From Oscillospiraceae bacterium (GTDB lineage: Bacteria; Bacillota; Clostridia; Oscillospirales; Oscillospiraceae): a stretch of DNA of 16,203 nucleotides. Below, one piece after another: positions 7,658-13,407 of the stretch (position 1 is its first letter; the number at the start of each line of letters is the position of its first letter). The notes beneath the pieces are model-generated. The model searched no databases. It was not told the origin of the DNA and was given only the letters and a program-made list of their open reading frames with translations. Location: assembly GCA_902766215.1 (NCBI GenBank), contig CACXCV010000047.1, positions 1 to 16,203 of the forward strand, read 5' to 3'. A program made the translations under genes and the position numbers.

Positions 7658-8265
7658 ACAGCAAGCCGGTCAATCCCGTGGTCTACAGGCTGCTGTGGAT
7701 TCTGGTGCGCGTGGGGCTGTTTTTCTGGCATCCGTTCAGCCGCTTTCGCGGCCGGGAGCACATCCCGGAGGGCGGCTGCCTGATTGTGGCCAACCACAGC
7801 TCGCTGGCTGACCCTGTCTGGCTTCTGCTGGCGCTGGGGCCGGGGCGCAGGACGCACATCATCGCCAAAAAAGAGGTAATGGGCGTGCCGCTGCTGGGGC
7901 GGGTGCTGCGCTGGGTCGGCGTGTTCGGCGTGGACCGCGGCGGCGCGGACATTGCCGCGGTGAAACAGTCGCTGGAGATTTTGAAAAACAACGAAAAGCT
8001 GCTGATCTTCCCGGAGGGCACCCGGGTCAAGCCGGGCAAAACGGTTGAGCCGAAGACCGGCGCGGCTCTGATGGCGCAGCGCGCCGGCGTGCCGGTTCTG
8101 CCGGTGTACATCACGCGGCGGAAGCGCCCCTTCTGCCCGATCGAGGTTTGCTTCGGCGCGCCGTATACCGTGACGGCGGCGGCCCGCCGCATTACCGCCG
8201 CCGAGCTGGACGAGGCGACGCAGCACATGATGGCCACGATCTATGGCCTGGAGACTGCCCGATGA
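7654..8265 (+). CDS. plsC: 1-acyl-sn-glycerol-3-phosphate acyltransferase
   Basis: 203 residues. The enzyme transfers an acyl chain to lysophosphatidic acid to make phosphatidic acid at the cytoplasmic membrane face. The catalytic H48-x4-D53 motif is in VANHSSLADP. The glycerol-phosphate-binding FPEGTR is at 119-124, and GVPVLPVYI follows. A hydrophobic N-terminal stretch (about 9-27) can associate with the membrane. The gene starts within the cmk stop and ends within the ispH start (ATGA at 8262-8265), so it is translationally coupled at both ends. Confidence 0.95.
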   Translation: MNSKPVNPVVYRLLWILVRVGLFFWHPFSRFRGREHIPEGGCLIVANHSSLADPVWLLLALGPGRRTHIIAKKEVMGVPLLGRVLRWVGVFGVDRGGADIAAVKQSLEILKNNEKLLIFPEGTRVKPGKTVEPKTGAALMAQRAGVPVLPVYITRRKRPFCPIEVCFGAPYTVTAAARRITAAELDEATQHMMATIYGLETAR

Positions 8266-10265
8266 GCGTGCATCTGGCAAAAACTGCGGGCTACTGCTTT
8301 GGCGTCAGCCGGGCGGTGCGCCTGGTGGAGCAGGCGGCGGCTCGCGGGCCGGTGGTTACGCTGGGCTCGATCATCCATAACCGGCTGGTGGTGGACAAGC
8401 TGGCGCAGCAGGGCGTGCGCGTGATCGACAGGCCGGAGCAGGCGCCGCCGGGGGTTACGGTGGTGATCCGCGCCCACGGCGTGCCCCGCGCGGTGATGGA
8501 GCAGCTGCACCGGCAGGGCAACCCGGTGATCGACGCCACCTGCCCCTATGTCAAGCGCATCCACCAGATTGTTGCCAAAGCCAGCGCCCAGGGGCGGCAG
8601 TGCATCATCCTGGGCGCGCCCGATCACCCGGAGGTGACGGCCATTGCCGGCTGGGGCGAATCCTGCATCATCGTGGAAGATGAGAAAAAATTGGCGGATA
8701 CGCTGCGTGATTTCGGCGAAATAGACAAAAAGCCGCTGACATTTGTGTGCCAGACAACGTCGCTTGGAGAAATTCAGGCGCGGTGTGCAAAAATCATAAA
8801 AAAGCAGTGTACAAACGCAGAAATTTTTGATACAATCTGTTATGCTACGGAAAATCGACAGAGCGAGGCGAGACAGCTCGCGGAACAGTGCAGCGCAATG
8901 GTGGTTGTGGGCGACAGGCACAGCGCCAACACGCGGCACCTGGCCGAGATCTGCTGGGAGCACTGTGCAAGGGTTGCACTGATTGAGCAGGCGGACGAGC
9001 TGCCAGATGAGCTTCGCAATGCATCATTTCCGATCGGCGTCACGGCGGGGGCATCCACTCCGGCGTGGATCATAAAGGAGGTTATTGGGAACATGAGCGA
9101 CGAAATTAAGAATGAGACCGCCCAGACGGAGGATTTTGCTGAACTTCTGGAGCAGTCCATCAAAACAATAAATACGGGGGAGAAGGTCACCGGCGTTGTT
9201 ACCGGCATTGCCGGCACTGAGGTCTATGTGGATCTGGGTACCAAGCATGCGGGTTACATACCCACCAGCGAGATCAGCGACGACCCTGCAGTCAAAGCCG
9301 CTGATGTGTTCCATGTTGGCGACGAGATCGAGGTCTATGTCATCCGCGTGAACGATGCCGAGGGCACTGTGATGCTGTCGAAGAAGCGTCTGGACGCCAT
9401 GAAGATGTGGGACGAGGTCGAGGCGGCCTACGAGAACAAGACCCCGGTCGAGGGCATTATCACCGAGCAGAACAAGGGCGGCCTGGTCGCCTCTGTCAAG
9501 GGTGTACGCGTGTTCATCCCGGCCAGCCAGACCGGCGTGCCCAAGGACGGCGACATGAGCACCATGCTGCGTAAGACCGTGAAGATGCGCATCACCGAGG
9601 TGAACCGCAGCCGCCACCGTGTGGTCGGCAGCATCCGTGCGGTGGCTTCGGAAGAGCGCCGCGCCGCCACGGAGAGGATCTGGAGCGAGATCGAGGTTGG
9701 CAAGAAGTATCACGGTGTGGTGAAGAGCCTGACCAGCTATGGCGCGTTCGTCGATATCGGCGGCGTGGACGGCATGGTGCATGTCTCCGAGCTGAGCTGG
9801 AGCCGCATCAAGAACCCGGCCGAGGTGGTCAAGGTTGGTGACGAGATCGACGTCTTTGTCATCGCTCTCGATCCCGAGAAGAAGAAAATCTCCCTGGGCT
9901 ACAAGACCCCGGAGATGAACCCGTGGAACATCTTCATGAACACCTACAAGGTGGGCGACGTGGTCAAGGCCAAGATTGTCAAGCTGATGACCTTTGGTGC
10001 ATTTGCCGAGATTATCCCCGGTGTGGACGGCCTGATCCACATCTCCCAGATTGCCGATCGCCGCATTGGCAAGCCCGAGGACGTTCTGGCCGAGGGTCAG
10101 GAGGTCGAGGTGAAGATCATTGGCATCGACGCTGACGCCAAGCGCATCAGCCTGTCCATCCGTGCCCTGCTGACCGGCGACGAGTCCGAGCAGGCCGAGG
10201 AGCCGACTGAGGCAGAGGATGCAGTGGTCTATTCCACTGAAAATCCGCAGCCCGTTGAGGAGTAA
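8262..10265 (+). CDS. ispH: Fusion of HMBPP reductase (IspH) with four-repeat ribosomal protein S1
   Basis: 667 residues; the start is ATG 8262, overlapping plsC. Residues 1-~277 are IspH, the [4Fe-4S] enzyme that makes IPP and DMAPP in the last step of the MEP isoprenoid pathway. The cluster cysteines are C12 (GYCFGV), C94 (DATCPYV) and C193 (DTICYAT). Active-site H39, H122 and E124, and the SANTRHL and TAGAST segments, are present. Residues ~305-375, 392-460, 478-547 and 562-635 are four S1 RNA-binding repeats. The last two are the best conserved (GAFVDIGGVDGMVHVSELSW; GAFAEIIPGVDGLIHISQIA). Such IspH-S1 fusions are well known in Clostridia. An in-frame ATG at 9093 with AAAGGAGG upstream lies exactly between the two halves, so a free S1 may also be made. 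The C-terminal tail is acidic. Confidence 0.96.
   Translation: MSVHLAKTAGYCFGVSRAVRLVEQAAARGPVVTLGSIIHNRLVVDKLAQQGVRVIDRPEQAPPGVTVVIRAHGVPRAVMEQLHRQGNPVIDATCPYVKRIHQIVAKASAQGRQCIILGAPDHPEVTAIAGWGESCIIVEDEKKLADTLRDFGEIDKKPLTFVCQTTSLGEIQARCAKIIKKQCTNAEIFDTICYATENRQSEARQLAEQCSAMVVVGDRHSANTRHLAEICWEHCARVALIEQADELPDELRNASFPIGVTAGASTPAWIIKEVIGNMSDEIKNETAQTEDFAELLEQSIKTINTGEKVTGVVTGIAGTEVYVDLGTKHAGYIPTSEISDDPAVKAADVFHVGDEIEVYVIRVNDAEGTVMLSKKRLDAMKMWDEVEAAYENKTPVEGIITEQNKGGLVASVKGVRVFIPASQTGVPKDGDMSTMLRKTVKMRITEVNRSRHRVVGSIRAVASEERRAATERIWSEIEVGKKYHGVVKSLTSYGAFVDIGGVDGMVHVSELSWSRIKNPAEVVKVGDEIDVFVIALDPEKKKISLGYKTPEMNPWNIFMNTYKVGDVVKAKIVKLMTFGAFAEIIPGVDGLIHISQIADRRIGKPEDVLAEGQEVEVKIIGIDADAKRISLSIRALLTGDESEQAEEPTEAEDAVVYSTENPQPVEE
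8808..8836 (+). promoter_or_regulatory. Possible internal promoter within ispH, ahead of the S1 half
   Basis: TGTACA (8808-8813), a 17-base spacer, then TACAAT (8831-8836) preceded by TG one base upstream, which forms an extended -10. It lies in an unusually AT-rich patch of the otherwise GC-rich ispH coding region. It is about 255 bases before the internal ATG at 9093. This is a pattern match only; the coding sequence here also encodes the conserved third cysteine region of IspH. Confidence 0.35.
9074..9095 (+). promoter_or_regulatory. Internal ribosome-binding site and ATG at the IspH/S1 boundary
   Basis: AAAGGAGG at 9074-9081 is a near-perfect anti-16S match, placed 11 bases before an in-frame ATG at 9093 (residue 278). 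This is exactly where the IspH domain ends and the S1 part (MSDEIKNETAQ…) begins. It would give a 390-residue four-repeat S1 protein. The context strongly suggests an old or active separate start, although the spacing is slightly long. Confidence 0.55.
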
Positions 10266-10278
10266 TTTCACACTGTTT

Positions 10279-10316
10279 CATGCGCCCCGGCAGTGACTGC
10301 CGGGGCGCATGTTTGC
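10279..10316 (+). terminator. Hairpin terminator after ispH-S1
   Basis: A perfect 15-bp inverted repeat (10279-10293 with 10297-10311) around a 3-base TGA loop starts 13 bases after the stop codon. The T-run after it is short (TTT then GC). The stem is very GC-rich. It can act as the end of the RpiR-to-S1 run, although termination may be incomplete. Confidence 0.75.
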
Positions 10317-10356
10317 ACGCGAAAGGGGAAATCTGCCGGGAATGCTGAGATTTTGC

Positions 10357-10385
10357 TTGACAAAGCGGACACGCTGTGATAATAT
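10357..10385 (+). promoter_or_regulatory. Promoter of the tRNA cluster
   Basis: A consensus TTGACA at 10357-10362, a 17-base spacer, and TAATAT at 10380-10385, preceded by TG one base upstream (extended -10). An alternative register puts GATAAT at 10378. The predicted start is about 10 bases before the first tRNA. The spacer is nearly identical to that of the promoter at 13477. Confidence 0.8.
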
Positions 10386-10402
10386 ACAAAGGCTGATTCA
10401 AC

Positions 10403-10476
10403 GCGGGTGTAGTTCAATGGTAGAACCCCAGCCTTCCAAGCTGGTCGCGTGGGTTCGATTCCCATCACCCGCTCCA
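10403..10476 (+). tRNA. tRNA-Gly (anticodon TCC)
   Basis: The acceptor arm GCGGGTG (10403-10409) pairs with CACCCGC (10466-10472), the discriminator is T, and CCA is encoded at 10474-10476. The anticodon stem CCAGC/GCTGG encloses loop CTTCCAA, placing anticodon TCC at 10435-10437 (reads GGA). The T-loop GTTCGATT is standard. First gene of a five-tRNA run. Confidence 0.97.
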
Positions 10477-10480
10477 ATAT

Positions 10481-10557
10481 GCGCCAGTAGCTCAGCAGGA
10501 TAGAGCAACTGCCTTCTAAGCAGTAGGTCAGGGGTTCGAGTCCCTTCTGGCGTGCCA
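10481..10557 (+). tRNA. tRNA-Arg (anticodon TCT)
   Basis: The acceptor GCGCCAG (10481-10487) pairs with CTGGCGT (10547-10553) including one G-T pair; the discriminator is G and CCA is encoded at 10555-10557. The anticodon stem ACTGC/GCAGT and loop CTTCTAA put TCT at 10515-10517 (reads AGA). Only 4 bases separate it from tRNA-Gly. Confidence 0.97.
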
Positions 10558-10562
10558 GATAT

Positions 10563-10640
<78 letters not shown>

Positions 10641-10651
10641 TTTTTCTTCCC

Positions 10652-10673
10652 GCTTCCGACAGGAAGCATTTTT
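10652..10673 (+). terminator. Short hairpin with T-run between tRNA-His and tRNA-Gln
   Basis: GCTTCC (10652-10657) and GGAAGC (10662-10667) form a 6-bp stem around GACA, followed by ATTTTT. It lies in the only long spacer (54 bases) of the tRNA cluster. It could be a weak attenuator or a processing signal; the stem is short, so full termination is doubtful. Confidence 0.45.
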
Positions 10674-10694
10674 CATAGTCCCAGAGGTCAATAC

Positions 10695-10769
10695 TGGGAT
10701 GTCGCCAAGCGGTAAGGCACCAGACTTTGACTCTGGCATTCGCAGGTTCGAGTCCTGCCATCCCAGCCA
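10695..10769 (+). tRNA. tRNA-Gln (anticodon TTG)
   Basis: The acceptor TGGGATG (10695-10701) pairs with CATCCCA (10759-10765); the discriminator is G and CCA is encoded at 10767-10769. The anticodon stem CCAGA/TCTGG with loop CTTTGAC puts TTG at 10727-10729 (reads CAA). The weak first pair (T-A) is usual for bacterial tRNA-Gln. Confidence 0.96.
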
Positions 10770-10773
10770 ATTT

Positions 10774-10849
10774 GACCCGCTAGCTCAGTTGGCAGAGCAA
10801 TTGCCTTTTAAGCAATGGGTCCGGGGTTCGAATCCCCGGCGGGTCACCA
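10774..10849 (+). tRNA. tRNA-Lys (anticodon TTT)
   Basis: The acceptor GACCCGC (10774-10780) pairs with GCGGGTC (10839-10845); the discriminator is A and CCA is encoded at 10847-10849. The anticodon stem ATTGC/GCAAT with loop CTTTTAA places TTT at 10807-10809. Last tRNA of the run, four bases after tRNA-Gln; the accessory region begins right after it. Confidence 0.97.
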
Positions 10850-10852
10850 ATC

Positions 10853-10885
10853 GCCGTGAACGAGTATCGTTCGCGGCAATTTTTT
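10853..10885 (+). terminator. Terminator of the tRNA cluster
   Basis: An 11-bp stem (10853-10863 with 10867-10877, one G-T pair) has a 3-base loop and is followed by AA and six T. It begins four bases after tRNA-Lys and is a textbook intrinsic terminator. Confidence 0.88.
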
Positions 10886-10951
10886 ATCTTCAATCACCGA
10901 AAGCTGCCTATGCACCCGTTCCGTCGCGCCGCCACCGAGGGGGAATTACAG

Positions 10952-10991
10952 ACGCGGATGTTCCCATCAGAAGGGAACATCCGCGTTTTTT
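10952..10991 (+). terminator. Second strong terminator with no gene in front of it
   Basis: A perfect 14-bp stem (10952-10965 with 10973-10986) has a 7-base loop and six T. It lies 66 bases beyond the tRNA terminator with no recognisable coding sequence between them. It may back up the tRNA terminator or be left over from a deleted gene. Confidence 0.85.
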
Positions 10992-11110
10992 GCGCCATGA
11001 GCGCCGCGATACTGCGGCGCGGCAGGGCAGTCGGGCGCCGACGGCGGAAAACCGCGGAAAAAAGCGGCTGGTTCAGCTGCCGGCGGGCTGCATGCTGTCT
11101 GCTGCGCCTG

Positions 11111-11140
11111 TTGCATCCTGCGGGAGGGTATGCCTATAAT
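11111..11140 (+). promoter_or_regulatory. Promoter of the truncated recombinase gene
   Basis: TTGCAT (11111-11116), an 18-base spacer and a perfect TATAAT (11135-11140), about 47 bases before the ATG at 11187. The perfect -10 in a GC-rich neighbourhood makes it credible. Confidence 0.65.
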
Positions 11141-11186
11141 ACGCATACAGCACCCAAAGATGATTATCTCAGGAAAGGCGAGTAAT

Positions 11187-11609
11187 ATGGCAAAAAATGA
11201 GATCAATGAACAGAGAATGGAACGATACGCGCAGCGGCTGCGGATCGAAGAAAAGAGCAGAATGACAATTGAGAAGTATCTCCGGGATGTTCGGCAATTT
11301 GCCTATTGGCTGAACCGGCAGGAGATCACAAAGGAGCGTGTTATCGATTACAAGCAGGAGCTGCTGCGGCGCGGCTATGCACTGCGTTCGGTCAATTCCA
11401 TGCTGGCCTCTGTCAACCACTTTCTCCGATTTATGAATCTGTCCGAGTGCAGGGTCAGATTCTGCAAGGTGCAGCGGGAAATCTATCAGCCTGCCGGCCG
11501 GGAGCTGACGAAAGAGGAATACCTGCGGCTTTTGCGCGCGGCCAAGAATGACCGCCGCCTCTGGCTGCTGCTGCAAACAATCTGCGCAACGGGCATCCGC
11601 AGGCATTAA
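11187..11609 (+). pseudogene. Tyrosine recombinase/integrase, truncated after the first catalytic Arg
   Basis: 140 residues remain of a protein family usually close to 300. The N-terminal core-binding (SAM-like) domain is complete: about residues 8-95, with RIEEKSRMTIEKYLRDVRQFAYWL and LRSVNSMLASVNHFLRFMN. The catalytic domain begins (ELTKEEYLRLLRAAK…LLLQTICATGIR) and stops three codons later. GIR holds the first Arg of the R-H-R-Y active site and is normally followed by VSEL; here RH-stop follows. The His, second Arg and Tyr are missing, so it cannot recombine. The start ATG 11187 has AGGAAAGGCGAG upstream and its own promoter. The break near 11601 coincides with a terminator hairpin of foreign sequence. 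The fragment could still bind DNA. Confidence 0.85.
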
Positions 11610-11610
11610 C

Positions 11611-11655
11611 ATTAGGTTGCAGAGGTCATTCGACCTCCTGCGACCTAATTTTTTT
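11611..11655 (+). terminator. Terminator hairpin at the integrase breakpoint
   Basis: A near-perfect 17/18-bp inverted repeat (11611-11627 with 11632-11649) has a 4-base loop and a run of seven T. It begins two bases after the truncated integrase stop codon. It probably belongs to the incoming element, where it insulated the next gene from upstream transcription. Confidence 0.85.
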
Positions 11656-11675
11656 ATCTGTTTGGAGGTGATAAC

Positions 11676-11929
11676 GTGGCCGATTATGCTTTTAGAACCC
11701 TGGAACAGCGCCAGAAGATCGAAACCCTGTGGGCAGCCAACACCGCACCGAAAAAATTGCGGAGGAAATGGGTGTCAGCGAAACAGTGATTTACACGGAA
11801 CTGCGGAGAGGCCGGGACGGCACCCGACTGAAAGACGGGCGCCTGCGGTACAACGCGGCGGCGGCCCAATGGAAAGTGGCTCAGTCCCTTGAAAACCGAG
11901 GCCGTAAAATCACCGCCGGGCACATTTAA
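11676..11929 (+). pseudogene. Phage-type helix-turn-helix protein with a frameshift at an A6 run
   Basis: GTG at 11676 follows GGAGGTGAT with good spacing. The first frame reads VADYAFRTLEQRQKIETLWAANTAPKK up to the A-run at 11751-11756, then leaves the family and stops after 11 more codons. Moving to the -1 frame at that run gives IAEEMGVSETVIYTELRRGRDGTRLKDGRLRYNAA… to a TAA at 11927. The joined product of about 84 residues has an HTH of the kind found in IS30-type and small phage regulators (KIAEEMGVSETVIYTELRRG). The repair is a single extra A. This may be a pseudogene, a sequencing or assembly error, or slippage expression. The stop lies in the ribosome-binding site of the next gene. Confidence 0.75.
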
Positions 11930-11942
11930 GGAGGAACACGCG

Positions 11943-12407
11943 ATGGGCAAAAGAAAGGAAATTAAGTTCAGACGGGACGGACGGGTGTATGAGGGCCGCC
12001 AAAATGGCGTGATCTTCCGGCTGTATGAGGACCGGGACAAGATCAAAACCTGCGCCCCTGCCTATTCCGTGACAGCGGTTGACACCAAGAACGAGGGGCG
12101 GGAAATCTGTACGGCGGGCCACCAGTATTTCCACATGGGCGCCGCGAAAGAATTTTGCCAGCAGATTGCCGCCGGCGAGATCGACCTGGAAACCCTGCAG
12201 GAAAAGTTCGCGGCGGAGGCGTTCGGGAAGTGGATCCGATCCGTTGCGGCGGAGGTAGAGGCCCAGCACGAAATGGAAACGGCCCTGCGGTGGGCGCGGT
12301 GCGACAACCGCCCGCTGTATAACCGTTACACCCACACCAAGAAAAAGAGGACCCGCAAGAAGTACGCCAAGCGGATCCTGGAATGGTACAGGACGGAGGT
12401 GGCCTAA
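11943..12407 (+). CDS. Hypothetical protein from a mobile element, 154 aa
   Basis: 154 residues from ATG 11943, with a strong AAGGAGG at 11928-11934. I do not recognise a named family. It is soluble, charged and without a signal peptide. It opens MGKRKEIKFRRDGRVYEGRQNGVIFRLYEDRDKIKTCAPAYSV and has an acidic helical middle (AAGEIDLETLQEKFAAEAFGKWIRSVAAEVEAQHEMETALRWARCD). It ends in a very basic tail with KKKRTRKKYAKRILEWYR (about 134-151). The basic tail could bind nucleic acid. It lies between the broken HTH gene and the chimeric gene, with stop and start sharing TAATG, so the three came as one operon, probably from a prophage or conjugative element. It is the only intact gene of this set. 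Confidence 0.75.
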   Translation: MGKRKEIKFRRDGRVYEGRQNGVIFRLYEDRDKIKTCAPAYSVTAVDTKNEGREICTAGHQYFHMGAAKEFCQQIAAGEIDLETLQEKFAAEAFGKWIRSVAAEVEAQHEMETALRWARCDNRPLYNRYTHTKKKRTRKKYAKRILEWYRTEVA

Positions 12408-13276
12408 TGTTGAGGCTGAAAGCGAACAAAACCAGCCTTTACAATCTGGTGGCGGAGTTCATGCCCCTGCCGGGTATTCGCCGGGTGGACTTCACCAAGA
12501 CACCGAGGACCCCGGACTATTGGCTGGAGCGGGCCACGGGCGACGGCTACGCCAAGGCGTTCCTGTCCACCATCATGGGCCGCCCGCTGCTTTCCATCAC
12601 GATCCGGGACGTGGACGGCAGCCAGCTTTCCTATAAGGTCCACAACCTTTCGGTTGACGGCCTGCGGGACCGTGGCATGGTGGAGGAGTTCACCACCGCC
12701 AGAGAGAGGAGGCGGGCCAGTGGAAATGTGACGCGTGCGGAGGTTGCGGCGATCCTGTACCGCATCATGGACAACGACTGTGTTAAAAAGTATGAGTCGA
12801 CCAGAAGCTCGTTTGCGGATGTGAACCGCGGCAACTGGTACAACACCTACGTTGCCACGCTGGAAAATGCGGGCGTGATTGTGGACACCAGAACGGGCGG
12901 CAGCTTCCGTCCGAACGAGGCCATCACGCGTGCAGTGCTTGCAACAATGCTGGCACAGTTCGCAGACATCAAGAGCGCAACCAACTCCTTCAACGACGTT
13001 CCTGCAAAGTACTGGGCAGCTGACGAAATCGCAGTCTGCGCCAAGATGGGCTGGATCAACGGCTATCCCGACGGCTCGTTCCGTCCCGATCAGACCATTA
13101 CCCGCGCCGAGATGATGGCGATAGTCAACCGCGCTAGGCCGCACGCCGTGGTCCAAGAGCGATCTTCTGCCCGGCATGAAGACCTGGAGCGACAACGCGA
13201 ATGTCGGCGCATGGTACTATCTCGACGTGCAGGAGGCCACCAACGGTCATACCTACACCAAGAGCGGCGACCATGA
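12407..13276 (+). CDS. Chimeric ORF: mobile-element protein N-terminus fused to SLH repeats
   Basis: ATG 12407 overlaps the previous stop (TAATG), with GGAGGTGG at 12394-12401. Residues 1-~104 (MLRLKANKTSLYNLVAEFMPLPGIRRVDFTKTPRTPDYWLERAT…ARERRRA) belong with the mobile-element genes and match no family I can name. From residue ~105 the sequence changes abruptly to S-layer-homology repeats: VTRAEVAAILYRI (end of a cut repeat), a second repeat at ~136-185 and a third at ~195-243 (FNDVPAKYW…GYPDGSFRPDQTITRAEMMAIVNRA). After residue 243 a frameshift gives a meaningless tail to 289. There is no signal peptide, so the SLH part could not reach the cell wall. It is best read as a deletion junction that by chance stayed in frame. 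Confidence 0.7.
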   Translation: MLRLKANKTSLYNLVAEFMPLPGIRRVDFTKTPRTPDYWLERATGDGYAKAFLSTIMGRPLLSITIRDVDGSQLSYKVHNLSVDGLRDRGMVEEFTTARERRRASGNVTRAEVAAILYRIMDNDCVKKYESTRSSFADVNRGNWYNTYVATLENAGVIVDTRTGGSFRPNEAITRAVLATMLAQFADIKSATNSFNDVPAKYWAADEIAVCAKMGWINGYPDGSFRPDQTITRAEMMAIVNRARPHAVVQERSSARHEDLERQRECRRMVLSRRAGGHQRSYLHQERRP

Positions 13277-13301
13277 AACGTGGAAGAAGCTGGCGAACTG
13301 A
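12722..13301 (+). pseudogene. 3' remnant of an SLH-domain surface protein gene
   Basis: The fragment has 2.5 SLH repeats and a conserved C-terminal extension. Up to ~13130 it is in the frame of the chimeric ORF. From 13131 the family sequence continues one frame over: ALGRTPWSKSDLLPGMKTWSDNANVGAWYYLDVQEATNGHTYTKSGDHETWKKLAN, ending at TGA 13299-13301. The shift fits loss of one GC pair from a CGCGCGC run at about 13130-13134. SLH repeats hold proteins to secondary cell-wall polymers in Firmicutes; this copy lacks its signal peptide, its N-terminal domain and half of the first repeat. The following hairpin is probably its original terminator. Confidence 0.85.
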
Positions 13302-13341
13302 CACAGGCGGCTGAATTTCAGTCATTCACCGTTTGAACAGG

Positions 13342-13382
13342 CACAGAGGGAGCAGCAATTGCTGCCCCCTCTGTGTGTTTTA
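13342..13382 (+). terminator. Terminator after the SLH remnant
   Basis: A 15-bp stem with one A-C mismatch (13342-13356 with 13361-13375), an AATT loop and the T-rich tail TGTTTTATG. It lies 40 bases after the SLH stop and fits as the native end of that gene. Confidence 0.75.
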
Positions 13383-13407
13383 TGTGTCTGTTTCCAACCG
13401 GATTCCT

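Larger units (their letters stand above)
10886..11186. other. Intergenic stretch between the tRNA cluster and the truncated integrase
   Basis: No convincing gene is visible. The open frames here are rich in Arg, Ala and Cys, have no good start site and look like chance frames. The stretch holds a strong terminator (10952-10991), a 7-bp GC-rich inverted repeat at 11001-11020 without a T-run, and a promoter at 11111-11140. The part at 10886-10951, upstream of the terminator, may be the remnant of a transcribed unit or a small RNA, but nothing shows which. Confidence 0.6.

Noticed and set aside
8148..8261. 38-codon upstream extension of ispH within plsC
   Set aside because: IspH begins at MSVHLAKTAGYCFG, with the first cluster Cys at position 12 as in known enzymes; ATG 8262 overlaps the plsC stop.
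9024..10271. 415-codon antisense open frame opposite the S1 half
   Set aside because: It is the mirror of the S1 codons (Leu/His/Asp rich), with no ribosome-binding site or domain.
10856..11185. Open frame of 109 codons between the tRNAs and the integrase
   Set aside because: It crosses two terminators and a promoter, has Arg/Cys/Ala-rich random composition and no ribosome-binding site.
11611..11649. Inverted repeat at the integrase break as an insertion-sequence end
   Set aside because: It is one hairpin followed by T7, no matching copy is visible at the other side of the region, and no transposase is encoded. A terminator is the simpler reading.
10774..13301. Copy of the tRNA-Lys 3' end marking the far att site of an island
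   Set aside because: By eye I found no repeat of the T-arm/acceptor sequence between 10850 and 13600, so the island boundaries are not proven.
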